Positions 13,383 to 26,200 of a DNA stretch of 64,000 bases are shown here, piece by piece; within the stretch, counting starts at the first letter, position 1; each line of letters opens with the position of its first letter. Source of the DNA: Durusdinium trenchii (taxonomy: Eukaryota > Sar > Dinophyceae > Suessiales > Symbiodiniaceae); the NCBI GenBank assembly GCA_963970005.1, contig CAXAMN010003780.1, forward strand, positions 896,505 to 960,504, written 5' to 3'. A program made the translations under genes and the position numbers. Below the pieces are notes generated by a model. It was not told the DNA's origin and searched no databases. It saw only the letters and a program-made list of their open reading frames with translations.

Positions 13383-14627
13383 CCAACGTCGACTCCATCG
13401 GAGTCGAACGACCGAGTCTCGCTCAGTCCATCAGTCGCCTGACCCGCGGGAAGGCGCCCAGAGTGGGACATACTGCGCTCCGCGGGGCTGCTCCGCAGGG
13501 GAGGTCTTGCTGGAGACCTGGTGATGGGAGTGTTGAGATATCAAATCAATAAGTTATAATCAGATATGAACAGATATTATAAACAAAAACAATTATTATC
13601 AGATATTTGGTGGGAGTGGGATGAGCGGTTTGCTTTTTTAATTGTAAAACACTTGACACTGGAGGCTCATGTGATGGGATAGGAAGCAAGATGTTTAGGT
13701 CTTGGAAGACGATCCCTGAACATTGTGCCGAACACATGCATGCAGGTGGATTTTCTTTGTTCTTCACCTCTTGCAGATGATGACATATGATGACAACTTG
13801 GAAAATATGCAGGTGCTTAAGGAGTAGGAATAGATGGCCTGGATTTGCTAGCATTAAATCTACATAATAGAGTCACAGTCAGCGTTCATTTAGCGATGAA
13901 TCATGACGCTGGGATGGTTTGACTGACTGGCGCCTGGCGCTTTTTGAACATGTGCTTTTGTTGTTCAAGCGATGTGTCAGCACCTTTGGGATTGTATCTG
14001 CAGTCAAGCTGATATGCCCATACGGATTCTCGAACTTGGCGAGAGTCAACTGAAAACATCACCCTGTTTCTTGTATCGTGGCCCAGAATATGCATACAAG
14101 CGTATTTTCCCCTTCATTGTTTTAGAAGTTGTTTCACTATTTTGGGTACCTCGATAGAACACCTATACTTTGCTTACTTACTTATAAGTGTTCAGTTCGT
14201 CTCCTCCGCAATCGGTGGTTTTTGCCTCGTTTTGAGGGGTCACAGGGTTTAGCATTGCGCATCGCTTCAAACAACCAAGCTTTTCGATGTATCCCTTCTA
14301 TCCTTTGTGGGGGCTCGTCTTCGGACCGCGAGGCGGATGCAAGTCCCAAAGCTGGCTTCCTGAGGATGGGATTATTGTTGGGGCTCAGAAAGTGGTCTTC
14401 TTGGGCCTGTTCGGTGGAACAAAGGGGCCCTTGTTCATCCAGCTCACTGTGTAGTTCTTTCTTATGATTAGAAAAGGTATGATAATGTATGATAAAGTTC
14501 GTGTTCTTGCTGGAAGATGTGGAGAATTAATTACTTGGGAATGTGCCCGTGTTTGGTGGCTGGGTCGAGAGGGGTCCTGGGGTTCCTTTCATGCAATGAC
14601 CCCTTAAAATGTTTTGGGTGTGGTTCT

Positions 14628-14647
14628 ATGGTCACTTTAGTGACCAT
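14628..14647. repeat. 20-base perfect palindrome
   Basis: ATGGTCACT and AGTGACCAT flank a central TT, giving a complete inverted repeat with almost no loop. Confidence 0.8.
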
Positions 14648-14949
14648 CATGTCCCCGCACATTATTAGAGGTTTCATTGGTCACCCGCACCTCGTGGCCA
14701 CCATTGCCCCATGTGGCCATCGGACGCGTAGGAAGGACGAGCTCCGCAAGGAAAATGAGTCGCAGCCTCGGTGTGGCTGCATGGCAGCTCCACAAGCATT
14801 TTCCAGATCCCGTGTTGCATGGGAATGATGAACTCAATAGAATGACATATTCTATAATGTTCTCGTCATGTGAGCGACGGACAAAACTATTGGTTGACTT
14901 ATTTAGTCACGGTATGACCCTAAACCTATGTTGAGGGATTTGTTTCTGT

Positions 14950-15432
14950 GGAAAACGATATGGTCCCCGCAATCAACGATAATCTTGTTAAGATGTAGGG
15001 GGTACAAAGACGGTTACAATATGTTATTGCGTTTACATGTTTATTTGAACATATTTGAGCTAAACTGATGGGCACAACTTTTCATCCCAGACAACTTCCC
15101 AAACGATATATAAGCGAACGATAACCTAAATGTCATTCCAGGCACTCTGTAGACCTACTTCTCCGCATTACTAGTGTTTGTTCATGGCCCGAGCTACGAG
15201 GTTCCCGCCTATTTATGTGTTGTGATCCTTGCACAGCCCAGTGCCACAAGAACCCAAGTGCATAAATCAAGTGCTGTGCCATTCCTGTGCAGAAAGCACT
15301 CTAAGGCTCTAATCTGAGGTTGTGAGTTATATTTTGTGTTTTCGTCTATGTGCCGGTATGCTATGCTAACTACGGTTTGGAGAAACATTGGAGAACGATA
15401 TGGACCCCACAAAAACGATAATCATGTCAAAT
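14950..15432. repeat. Diverged direct repeat pair
   Basis: Segments at about 14950-14990 and 15392-15432 share AACGATATGG, a CCCC-CAA stretch and ACGATAATC in the same order. They are about 440 bases apart. Only the ends of this interval are the repeat. Confidence 0.6.
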
Positions 15433-16639
15433 GGTATTTGGCTACACAAGTATTGTTGTCCGCTGCTCATGTGTTGCCACTCCTTTTGGGTTTGACAGCA
15501 TTTTGCATACAATTCTTTGTGTTGTGTGTTGTTTTCCTTTCGCTAGGGGAGTATAGATCGACGAATCTCTGACCTAGTTTCATATTTCGGGTCAGTGGAT
15601 TGGCACACAAGCTAGTGCAAGTCTATGAGCAACATTCTCATTCTCCAGGCCAGTAGAGCTCATGGCTGACTCTTCATGGATGGTAGAACATAAACATGAT
15701 CAAGAGAGAAAAGAGGGACACTATTCTTCAATGACTTCCCATCATTGTTGAAAGAGAATCACTTATATAGGTCAAAAGCATTCAAAAGCATTGATATCAA
15801 CCACCACAGAGCAAGGATCCCACCTCTCGAATTCAAGACATTTCAAGACCGGGTGGACTCGCAGGTCTCAATGAGACAGCACTTTGCAAGGAGGGAGGCA
15901 GACCGGCCCGATGCGGGGAGGAGCCAGTTGCGGACTGGTTGGCTCTTGGATCCATTTGGGAGCTTCTCCATTCCACGGGCATTGGAATGATTTAAAGGAA
16001 ACTCAACTCCTGCGCTGGCTTCTGAATGCGTTGACGGCGTTTGATGGCCATTGTCTTCAAAATTATCCTTCGACCAAATCCCAGACAGAACATTCTGACT
16101 TGATGGGAGTTTGGTGCTTGATGCAAAATGCTCACTCAGTAGACAACACTTTTCTTGTCAGCTTGTTCCCAACCAAACAAGCAAGCAAGCAAGCAAGACA
16201 GCCACCACCCACGGCTCCGCGAACTTGAGGTGTCATGTCTCCCTCAACAATTGATGAAGACTCAGCGATTCATGGAAATTAAATAAGACATGAAAGCAAA
16301 CATCACTGAGTCGGGTCAAATACCAGGAGTTCGATGACTCTTGGGGTGTAGCAGAAGCGGCAGCTCGCTTCCGCGTCAGGCGGCGGAAGCCTTTTACCCT
16401 TCGTTCAAGACGAGCTTTTGGGCTCCAAGAAGAGTGGGAATGCTGTGGGTTCCGAACCTGACAGAACAGCCAGTTGAGCGTACTGTGCAATCCATGGAAG
16501 TCCCACTGACCCATTGACTGTTCTTTTGGGTCTTTGGAACCAGCTTTTGCCGAACTGATGTTGAGGTTGTTTCAGTCAGGATGATGGGATGTGAATTTGA
16601 GGGTGGTAGTTTTCCCCCAGGGCTGTCCTCAGTGTGTAA

Positions 16640-16764
16640 TGTAGTTGTTGTTGTCGTGGTTGTGGTTGTGGTTGTGGTGGTTGTGATGGTTGTGGTTGTT
16701 GTGGTGGTTGTTGTTGTTGTTGGTGGTGGTGGTGGCGGCGGCGGGGGTGGAGGTGGTGGTGTTT
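16640..16764. repeat. GTT/GGT/GGC microsatellite
   Basis: A tract of GTTGTGGTT-type units passing into GGTGGTGGCGGCGG. It encodes only homopolymer runs (V and G on +, Q and P on -) and is not a gene. Confidence 0.95.
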
Positions 16765-17167
16765 AATTGTCGCACTCGCGATTTGAGATGAGCCCATACC
16801 TTGGGACGGATGGCTTAAAACGGCAGGAGATGAGTTTCACCGCACGAAGATTGGCAACCTTCACGAACATTCTCCAGTGAAACTCAAATTGCAACAGGTT
16901 CAGAGTACGCAACTAGTAACCGCCTTTTTATGTACAATGGAAACACCAACGCCAACCCTATGTCATTCGACATGGGAAGACATATATCAAGTTGACCTAG
17001 AGACATGAGATTCAGATGTGAAACCCAGTCCTTGGTAACTGGCTTGCGAAAACCTCCTGGGATGGGCCAAGGAAGAAACTCGAGAATCCCATGTCTCATT
17101 TCTGTGAAATTTTTGCTATGGCAGCCAAGAGCAGAGACTGCGCTGGTTTGGCTCCTCCCAATCCCAG

Positions 17168-17207
17168 GTTTACTTGGACGCCTTGGGTTCGAGCGTTGCT
17201 TTATGCA
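17168..17207 (+). CDS. NCX: NCX exon a: start of first transmembrane region
   Basis: atcccAG|G acceptor and GTCGGG donor. Reads FTWTPWVRALLYA, matching the W..RA.LY that opens the first conserved helix in exchangers. The first base completes a codon begun in an unidentified upstream exon. A GC donor two codons earlier (GCAGTC) is the alternative. Confidence 0.75.
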
Positions 17208-20200
17208 GTCGGGGGCCATGTGGACAATGTGGATGTGATGCTTTGTTGGGGGTTCAAGGTTCTTATGAGAATATATGATAATTTTTGGGGTCTTCTATAA
17301 AAGTATGGATCCGTTCGACCTGGTTCAACTTTGCTATGGAGGGGCTTGGGCCGGGGTTTGGGCTACCTTCAACTTGCGAGGGTCCCTGAGACTTGAGGCA
17401 TCAAGAAAAAAACAGAGAAATCAGTCCTCAGGCCTGACATGGCCTGACCATTTGCGATTTCCTTTGCTGAGTGTTTGTAGTGTTCAGGAATCCAGGAATC
17501 ACAGATGTTCTTGAAAAGAGCGACCCTCGGCCGAATATGATAGATGTTCCCCTTCCCCAGTACCAACGGCATTCGTGTTGCTTGGGAACCTAGGTGTGTT
17601 CTTCTGAGGTATGTCAGGTAACCAGGCATGCCCCTTTTGAATCTTTTTGAACATTATCAGGGTGCCTCGAGCTAGAGCGATATGAAAGCCCTATATATCA
17701 CATCCCCAGCCAGGGGCCAAGACAAGTGGGCACCCCAACCGCCTCTGAGCCACGCCTCAAGAGACATGTTTTATTAAAGATAGTTATATAGGTGAATCAT
17801 GCTGAAACCAAGTGTTCCAGATCTTCCACGCAAGGAGGAGGCTGTCGTAGTTGCCTTCTCCGCCAAGCAAGACCCCTTGAGGGGAACGATGTTCTTGAGC
17901 AAAGAGAGACACGCTTGGCTTTTGAGTCCCTCCAACGGGAACCAATTATGTCGAAGAAACAAACATGTTCCGGACAGAATTACAAAGCAGAGTCAATTGA
18001 AGCCGTTGCATCAGTGTTTGTGCCGCTCATCACCTTTGGTCCGGTGCTTTTCAGATGGACCAGACTTGTGAATACTGGACACTGGAGTTGTTTGTTGACA
18101 TGTTGACCGGTTGCTGGGGCTCTACCATATTTCACCACACTTCCTTGAGCAGTCTTGATTTTTGGATCATTACTTATTATATCTCATCTTACTTTAGCAT
18201 CACTTCACTCGCTGTCCACAGACTGTTCAGTTGCTTGCTCAGGTGGGAATGATCTACATGTTCCTCGGGGCCTGGTGGCCGAGGGGATTCTGGCCGAGGA
18301 GTCCAGACAGTGTGGCTCACAGAAGTGGAATTGGAGCTCAAATAAAGGGAAACGACCTTTGTGCCCAGACTTCTTCTTCATTTGAGTCGCGTGTGGTGAG
18401 TGTGTCAGATCTTTCCCTTGCGCAGAACCCCATTCCAGAGAAGAAGTTGTCAGGTCCTTGGAGTGCCCCGGAGATGGTTTTTGATACTCAACGTTCTCAG
18501 AAAGCCTTGTCGACAGTTCTTTGTGGGCGGTTTCGTGCAGCAACTCTGGGCGAAGACCAAACCTGGAAGAGAATCATTGGAAGTGGATGGCACCACCTGT
18601 TTGGTATGAGGATTTGATATGATTTGAGGGTTATCCGATTATCCGAAATCGGGGCTATGCCATCCACTTTCAAGGAACTCTCCTTGAAGGGGAAGGAGGG
18701 TCTTGCAGCCTTGCACAGCTGAAGTGCTTTCCGGTCCATCTTCGAAAACTGGGGGGGTGTATAGCCTTGCAGCCCTTTTTGTTCCTTTTTAATCCTTTTT
18801 ACACCATGTTATTTTTTGCTGGGAAAAACCGACGGTCTCCTGGCCCAAAGTGTAACGCCTCGCCTTGATCCGCAAGGAGCAACAGTGTTTTCTTTCACTC
18901 GCTCACTCTCTCTCTCTCTCTCTCTTTGTTCACCAACACCTCGGGTTCAGACCCTGCCGCAGGTGTCCATTGTCGCCGACATGTTCATGAATAGCATTGA
19001 AGAGATCACCAGCCGCTCCAAACAGGTGGGGCGCGGCCCATTTCTGCCGGCGCGGCCGTGGTTTCTATGTTTCAGACATGACGATCCATGGGACTGCCAT
19101 AGATGCCGCCCCATTGACCCCCCTGGCGCCACCCCAATTGATCGGTATATATGGCAGTCCCATGGAGTGTTTGGATATATATGTTAATGTTTGTTCGATG
19201 CACGAGGAAGCTGGCTTTCTTGTAGGAGATGCTTTCTCGCCCGGTGGTTTTGGACACCTGGCATTTCAGGAAATAGTGTGGCAGATTTGCGGAGGGTCAT
19301 CGTTTGTATATGAAAAAACAACTAGCAGCCCGAACCGCGAAGACGCATTGAAGCTGTCGGATCCTATTTTTGTTTTTTTTTCAATCCTTTTGATTGTTCA
19401 ACGTGCTTTTGTGCGAAGAAGGAGTCCCCCTACCAATCACGACTGCGCTTGGTACCCCAAACGATCCGAGTGGATGTGACCGTGGGATTCATCGTTCGCT
19501 TCAAACGATGCCAGCGTTTCTATGGCTTGTTTCGAGGCCTTGAGCAGCATAGACTTCCAAGAGTTTGTAACATTGTAACTAGTAACAAGGTTTCAAAAAG
19601 TCTTTGGCAGCACTTTGATTCTTTGCCTCTGACAGCCTTTGGGTCGGGTGTTTTTGCAGGTCACCAAGAAGGACGGCAGAGTCATTACCTACAAGGTGCC
19701 CTCGTCCTTCGAGTCATGGCAAGTTTTGAGACCCTGGGACTGGCCCATGGCGCCCGCGCGGCCCACGTGTCGGGCTGTTGGGCGGCACGGTTTCGCTTGC
19801 GTTGTGCTTTAGCTGCGTATCCATGTCGCTGTGTGATGCAAGATGGACACATGGTCGGAGTCACAACAGCTGGCTGAGATGTTGTCATTGTTGCTTCGTC
19901 AACTTGACATGAGGGATAGAGAACCGATGGTGTCATTGCACATATATATATATAATATATATATATATTATAAGCACCCACACACACACATATATATATA
20001 TATAATATACCCGTTGCTGCCGCCTACCGCCTACCTAAAAAAGATCTAAAAAGAGTGTGGTCGACTCGGTCGGCCATGGAAAACCCATTTTAATTGATTT
20101 ATTTAGTTTAAGGGTTTTCAAACATGGGTCTTGCATACAATGGATGACACGGTCATCACCGCCGATTTCTGTTCGCCAGGTTTGGAATCCCACCGTGGCC

Positions 20201-23200
20201 AATTTGACCCTGCTGGCGTGGAGGGGGTGATCGACCGGTTTCGGACCTTCGACCGGTCTTCTCACGATGTCCATGTCTCGTGTTTCGCCATTGTTCATGG
20301 ACCACGAGGAATGGCAAGAGTGATTGTTTGAAGTATGATTCTCCCAATGTAGAACCCTATACCGAGTCCGCGGAGGATTTGTTTTGCATGCTAAAGCTTG
20401 TTGGCAGTCACTGTAGCATGACTTTTTCTTGAAACTCCTCTTTGATGAACATGCTGACAGACTCAGACGCAAACCCTCAGGTCTTCAACTTCCTTCAGCA
20501 TGAAGAACCAGGTAAGGAATTCCTTCTCAAGATTTAAGGTGGAACTTGAACACCACTGATGCATGGATGGACACAATATCGAAGTGCCAGCCACTGGGAT
20601 CTAGTTTCAATTTATGACAAAACACTGAAGCTGAACATGCTTATCTAATTGACTATTATGTGGACGTCCACATCGCCCCTTTAACTAGTTGAAGTGGTAA
20701 GAAACTGATAAGAACATGGAGGAACACTTGACAGAACTTACATTGAGCTTTTAGTAACGGGCCACCTGAAGTATCTCTGAATTGATCAAGACCGTGGAAC
20801 CACTACTGTAACCCTTTACCGACGCATGTTGCTACCCTTCTTGGCTCACACCCCGAAGTTGAAGTCCGACCATAGGCTGCCACTCCGAGAGTCGTCGTTG
20901 GTGTTTTTTGTTTCTCCATGTTTTTGTTAACCTACATAAACAGTTCCAAGTAATTGCGTCCCACCTCTACTCCTTTCCGGTTTCCGGGTTTTCACACGTC
21001 CAAGTTACGGGCGTTCGGGCGATCAGTTCGTCTTCTTCACCGGACTTCGTGAGGCCTTAGGCTCCTCTGCGCCGGAGATTTTGCTCTCCGTGGTAGAGAC
21101 CTTGAACAAGGAGACCGGCCAAATTCCATCGAGAGACGGCGACGGAACGTGTCTGGCAGAAGCACCAAACACCCTTCTGGGTGTTCTTCCGCTGGCGAAA
21201 GAGCTTTGATATTTACAGGGCGAGAGACCCAAAGCTTTGAAGCCTCCGAAGCTCTGAAGCAAAAAGACGTTTGGAGGACTCAGCACACGCAAACCAGGCC
21301 AGGGTGTGTCCTGTTTGTTTTGTATGGAGATGTAACAGGGGTTGTTCCCTATGTCCGGAGATACCCAGGGTTTCTTTGAAGAATTCCCTCCCTGACAGCC
21401 TGAGGAAATCCTGAAACAGCGGGACTGGAGACATCAATTGCTCCAACGAGATCATGTTTTCTCGTTACAAATGTATGTACTATAAAGCACATTATATATG
21501 TGTGTGTGTGCGCGTGGGTGGATCAGTTTCTACCGACGGGTCCACCGAACCCAGTTCGCGTCGATCGATCAGATCAGAACTTCTTCGGAGGACTTCTTCG
21601 TCGGAGGTTTGGGATCCGTGGAGGGCCCAGGAAGACGTGTGAAGTTGACGCGCCATGACGTGACGTGTGACGGTTTTGAAGGCGGACTGCGGGCTCTAGT
21701 ATGCTCTGCAGACTCGGGGTGCTGCTTGTATATCATCTAAACTGCTCCTAGTATGCAAGGTTTTGTTGCTTCTACTCTACTCCTAGCCTTTCTAATCGAT
21801 TTGACCTTGCACCAAACTAAACTGCGGTTTGAGCCATTTACTCTCTCTGAGGCGACAATTACTGGCTCAGCCTCTTTCAATCTCCTGGTCATCGTGGGGT
21901 CTGGGGCCGAGGGGGAACGTTAAAGAAAGACCCTAAAACATCCTATATAGATCTGATTGCATGTGGCAAATCCCGAAGCAAAGTCATTTTTCAAGCAGAT
22001 CGTCCGAAAGATTCTTTTGATCCACGGGGATATCCGGACGGCGAGTGGCCGGGTGAGCTGGACATACGCCGCGCGGCCAATGCAGGTGATGAACACTGCT
22101 GAGGCTGATATATATATATATATACATAATTATATATATACAGTATCCGTATATGTCAAGTGCATAGGCTACCAGCAGTGCAATTGAGAAAAGGCCCCTT
22201 GATGGTTGGGATGTCCAAACTGCCAGTTCCACATCAACGGCCGAGTTCTGGCTGGGCCAGCAACAGCTAAAGCCAGTGATGTGGTGAGATAAGTAAACAC
22301 CTAGACATAGAAACATAGATCTAAACATATCAAATCACAAGGTGTAGATGTCACTTATACATAATGTATTTTATATATAATTATACATTTACACGTTATA
22401 CAATGTCATATAGGAATTGAAGCCCGCATGAGACTGTAAGCACAAGCTATGATAAGCACAAGCACACGCAATGGACTTCAAGCAAGATCCAGGATTGGTG
22501 CACGTGGTACATGCCGCCGGGAGAGCAGTCTTGCTCTGTTTGGCTTCTCCGTCCGTCGCAGGCTTTGCATGGTGGTGATCCCCAGCGACGAGCTCCGGCG
22601 GATGAAGGACATGGAGGTCTTCATCGTCACCGTTGCCAGCGCCTCGTGCGACTTTCGCACAGCGCGCCAACTCGATTGTCTCGAAGCGTGGTAGTGGATA
22701 AACTGGACTGTTGAGATTTCATACTCACAGCAAAAGAGAAGGTGTTGGAGCATGTTGGAGCACAGATGTGCAGAAGGTGTGATGAGACCTAGCTCAAATG
22801 CACACAACCGCTATGTGATGCTCAAACGGTCCGCCGTTCGGAATCTGACAGATTCCCCCAAAAGAAGGGCCATGAGCGATGCATCCATTCTGTTGGCCTA
22901 AACTCACCCAGGTCTTGATGTTTTTTGCCTACATTTGGCTGGCCGTCATTGTCAGAGCCTCAGTGCCGAGCGCCTGTGCATGCAGAGTGAGCAGGCCAAT
23001 GCAGTTGAAGCAACCTAAGATAAGAGCTTGTAATAAATGAGGCACAAACCCAAGCTGAACGGGAGAAATTCTGGTGATAACAATGAATCAATGGATTTAC
23101 ATTGAATTTACTGTACATACCCATTACTGTACATACTGTTACTGCACGAGTATTTGGCACATAACTAAACACGGCCAGGTGTTTGATTGATGTGTTTGCC

Positions 23201-26200
23201 AATTTTAGCACCTGAACATTCGAGCAGACAACTGAGGTGGTCTTCATTACCCCCGAGGTCATCGACATTTGGGAGGCTGTGGTTTGGAGCCTTAGCGACC
23301 AGAACGCCCACCTAGGCGCCATTGGCGTGCCGTCCTAGGCAGCCCAAGGAATGGGATATACCAACTTGGTATAGGAAACCAATCAAGCAACCGCTGTAAC
23401 TTCAGGCTGCAGAACGCTTTAGATCTATGTCCATTCTTCTGAGATTGTGACCACGATGCAATTAGAAGAAGACGCTCAAACAGAGGCATGTTCTCCCCCT
23501 GGAACATCCATAGCCCCCTACCGAGCGATTCCCAAGCGGACTGCTAGTCTCCATCCTGCTCAAGATGCACCGGTGGTTTCGCACCAGTTGCCTTAACATG
23601 CAGGGTCCAAAAAGGATCCCAACAAGATGCACCTCAACGCTCGTCACCCCTGGTTTGAAGGGAGTCGGGCTGTGTCACCTTGACGTGACGCTGGGTCACA
23701 TCCATTCACACCCTGCCTCAGTGGCAGCACTGTGGGCTTTGGGCATTTCTTTGCTTCATCCAGGTCGCCTCACCCTCCGCATCACAAGTTTGCAACAGTT
23801 GGAAAAGCTTAGTGTAAAGAATGCAATCAGGCAGCAGTGGTTTTAGACCCAGACTTTTGGGGTTGGAGGGACATGCCAAGTGGATCCAAGTGGTATGTAG
23901 GAGGACAAAAACACTCCACCCAAGCTAGCGATATTTATATCAGTATTCTACGTTTGTGGTACTCGAGCAGGTGATTTAGAGGTGCGCGCGGTGCGCGCCT
24001 TGGATTTGCCAATGTCGAGCCCCAAAAAGCACGGTCAGCCAAAACTTTGCCTAAAGGCGGTCCTTTTTTTGCCGGCCTTTTAAGCTCAGGTCACTCTTCT
24101 TGGAGAACCAGTTCTAGTGCGGAGGCCAAGCAGCCAACCACTCCACGGACAGGTTCTCCCCACTCACGCTTGATGCTCGGCCAAAATCTCGGCCCATCAA
24201 CGCATGAACATGGCATAGCGGGCACAACGTGGCCTCATGATTGAAGTAGCACATAGAAAACACATTGATTCCAGGATCCCCTCCTTGTTTCTCACTGATC
24301 CCGAAAGGCCTATAGACTTCTCGCCTCTTTCCACACGATCGCTCCCTGCATCGCGATCGCTCCCTGCACGCTTGCAGAGTTCTGCCAAGCTGAGGTGTAT
24401 ATTGCCTATTTGGCCGATGTGGGGCCAGCCGAGGGGTGTTTTCTTGCGAGGAACCCACCGATGGTGTCACTGGTTGGGATTTAGGAGATCGTCTTCAGGT
24501 TCTTGGCACATATGTTTGGCTTCGATTTTTTCCGGGAGACCGTCATGAGTGAATCTATAATTAAAACCTGAGGCGTGTTGAGATGTGTGGATCTTGTTGA
24601 CAAGTGACGCCTGCAGAAAGGGGAAAGTCACAGAAGCGGTTTCATGCCAGTACCTTCAACATAGGCGGCAACGGATACGCAATCAAATGATCACCCAGGT
24701 GATCATGAGTGGGATTAAAGCTTTTGGAACCATGTAGTTAGTCATGTATAATTTGCATGATGTGATCACGAATCTGTTTCGGTGATTAGGTTCCAAGTCA
24801 CAGCAGCTAAAAAAAGGAAACACTTACATGAAAAAAGAACTAATTTAAACACAAGCCGACATGTGCCTAAACCACAAGCCGGCATGGCCCAAACCACCGA
24901 AACCCGCCCTAACTACGTGAACTCAACTCACTCCGACTGACCGACACCTCTCCGACTGGCTTTTGGAGGTCACATCGTGCGTTCGTCACTGCCGAGGTCG
25001 GAAGCCTGCGGCGCTGCCGACGGGGCCCCGAGGCACGGGCCCCGCGAACGCGTGCACCCCTCCGGGCGCCTTATGACGCCGTGCGGGGTGCAACCATGGG
25101 AGGGGGGCCAAGGATGGTGAAGTGGATGAGACAGGTAAGATGAGGTGGATGAGACATCAAACCAAACGATTTCGGACATGTGAGGTGTGCACGGATGGAG
25201 CCCTAGTGGTGGTGTATACAGTATATGTTGGCTCAAGTTTGCCAGGTTTGTGATTGACGGTTCAGTTTTGACCGCGTACTGACACCTCTTCTTATTTCAC
25301 GCCCGGTCACCAGCGTTTTTCTTTTGCATTCGTTACGAGGCATCAGAAGAAGATGCCCTAGTGAAGCGTGCCTTGAAGATGTCCCTGCTCCCAGTTGCCG
25401 CCGTTCGATCCGGTTGGATCGAATGGAACCTGCGCTCTTTTTTTTGCACTCACCGATGGACGCCTGGAAAGCTCCAGAATTCTTTTCTGTCCAAAGGCCT
25501 CAGTCCTACTGGTTGAAGCGATTGTGATGTTTGTTTATCATTATTGGAGTGATTGGATGTTGTGCATGTTCCATACCTATTGGGCAGGAACCACCCGCCA
25601 TTGGAGTTTGGACGTGGATTGACATATGTTGCAGACATGGTTCAAGCTACCAACCAGGTATATCATCATTAATCGTGCATTCTCCACCGTTCTTTTTGCC
25701 ACATGGCGCGGCAATGGAAAGAAACACGTATGTCAGTATAGTGCCATTCTCTAGTGCTGTGCAATACTGCACGACAAGCAAATGCTTGATGCACACTCCA
25801 CAAACACTAATGGTCTCTTTGCTTGACAAGTTTTAGCTCCGTCGTTCTCCAAACCAAGGTTGGGCTTGGAAGCGGACGATGAGGACCATCAAAACACCAA
25901 GATTGTGGCTCGGCCGAGACTGGACCAGGCCACTGATTTACAGGTGTTGACAGTGCCGCCTCCAAAAGGCGTCTTCCACTGCCATCTTTGGTCCTACCAT
26001 TTCTGCACGAATGCCAAGTCAGTCAATCAATAGAAGGACTCCGGGACTCCGCAGCGAAATCCAAATAAAAGAAGGGCACCGCATGCACTCTCACACGGCT
26101 GAAGTATTGAATGTTTTATAGCTAACAGCTCCATCACCTGGTTCAAGAGGTGACATCTCCTCCTTTTCAGCGCGCAACCCATGCGCAACCCATTTTTAAT

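Larger units (their letters stand above)
8692..17167. other. Long stretch with no confirmed exon
   Basis: About 8.5 kb without an exon I can defend. It holds short A+T-rich tracts, a 20-base perfect palindrome at 14628-14647, and a diverged direct repeat (14950-14990 and 15392-15432, both containing AACGATATGG and ACGATAATC). One ORF at 13059-13382 remains unexplained. If the exchanger's signal peptide and N terminus lie here, I did not find them. Confidence 0.5.

Noticed and set aside
16576..16797. Frames encoding Val/Gly (+) and Gln/Pro/His (-) runs
   Set aside because: Translation of the GTT/GGT microsatellite.
22389..22807. Reverse-strand open frames opposite exon i
   Set aside because: Shadows of the + strand coding exon, with no motif of their own.
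23604..23663. GC-rich island after atgcAG|G reading SKKDPNKMHLNARHPWFE
   Set aside because: It would fall between exons k and l in the middle of the fifth helix, where the family has no insertion; those exons join perfectly without it.
25226..25238. GTTGGCTCAAG, like the end of the dinoflagellate spliced leader
   Set aside because: Only the last ten bases match and the upstream CCGTAGCCATTT part is absent; too short to call a relic spliced leader.
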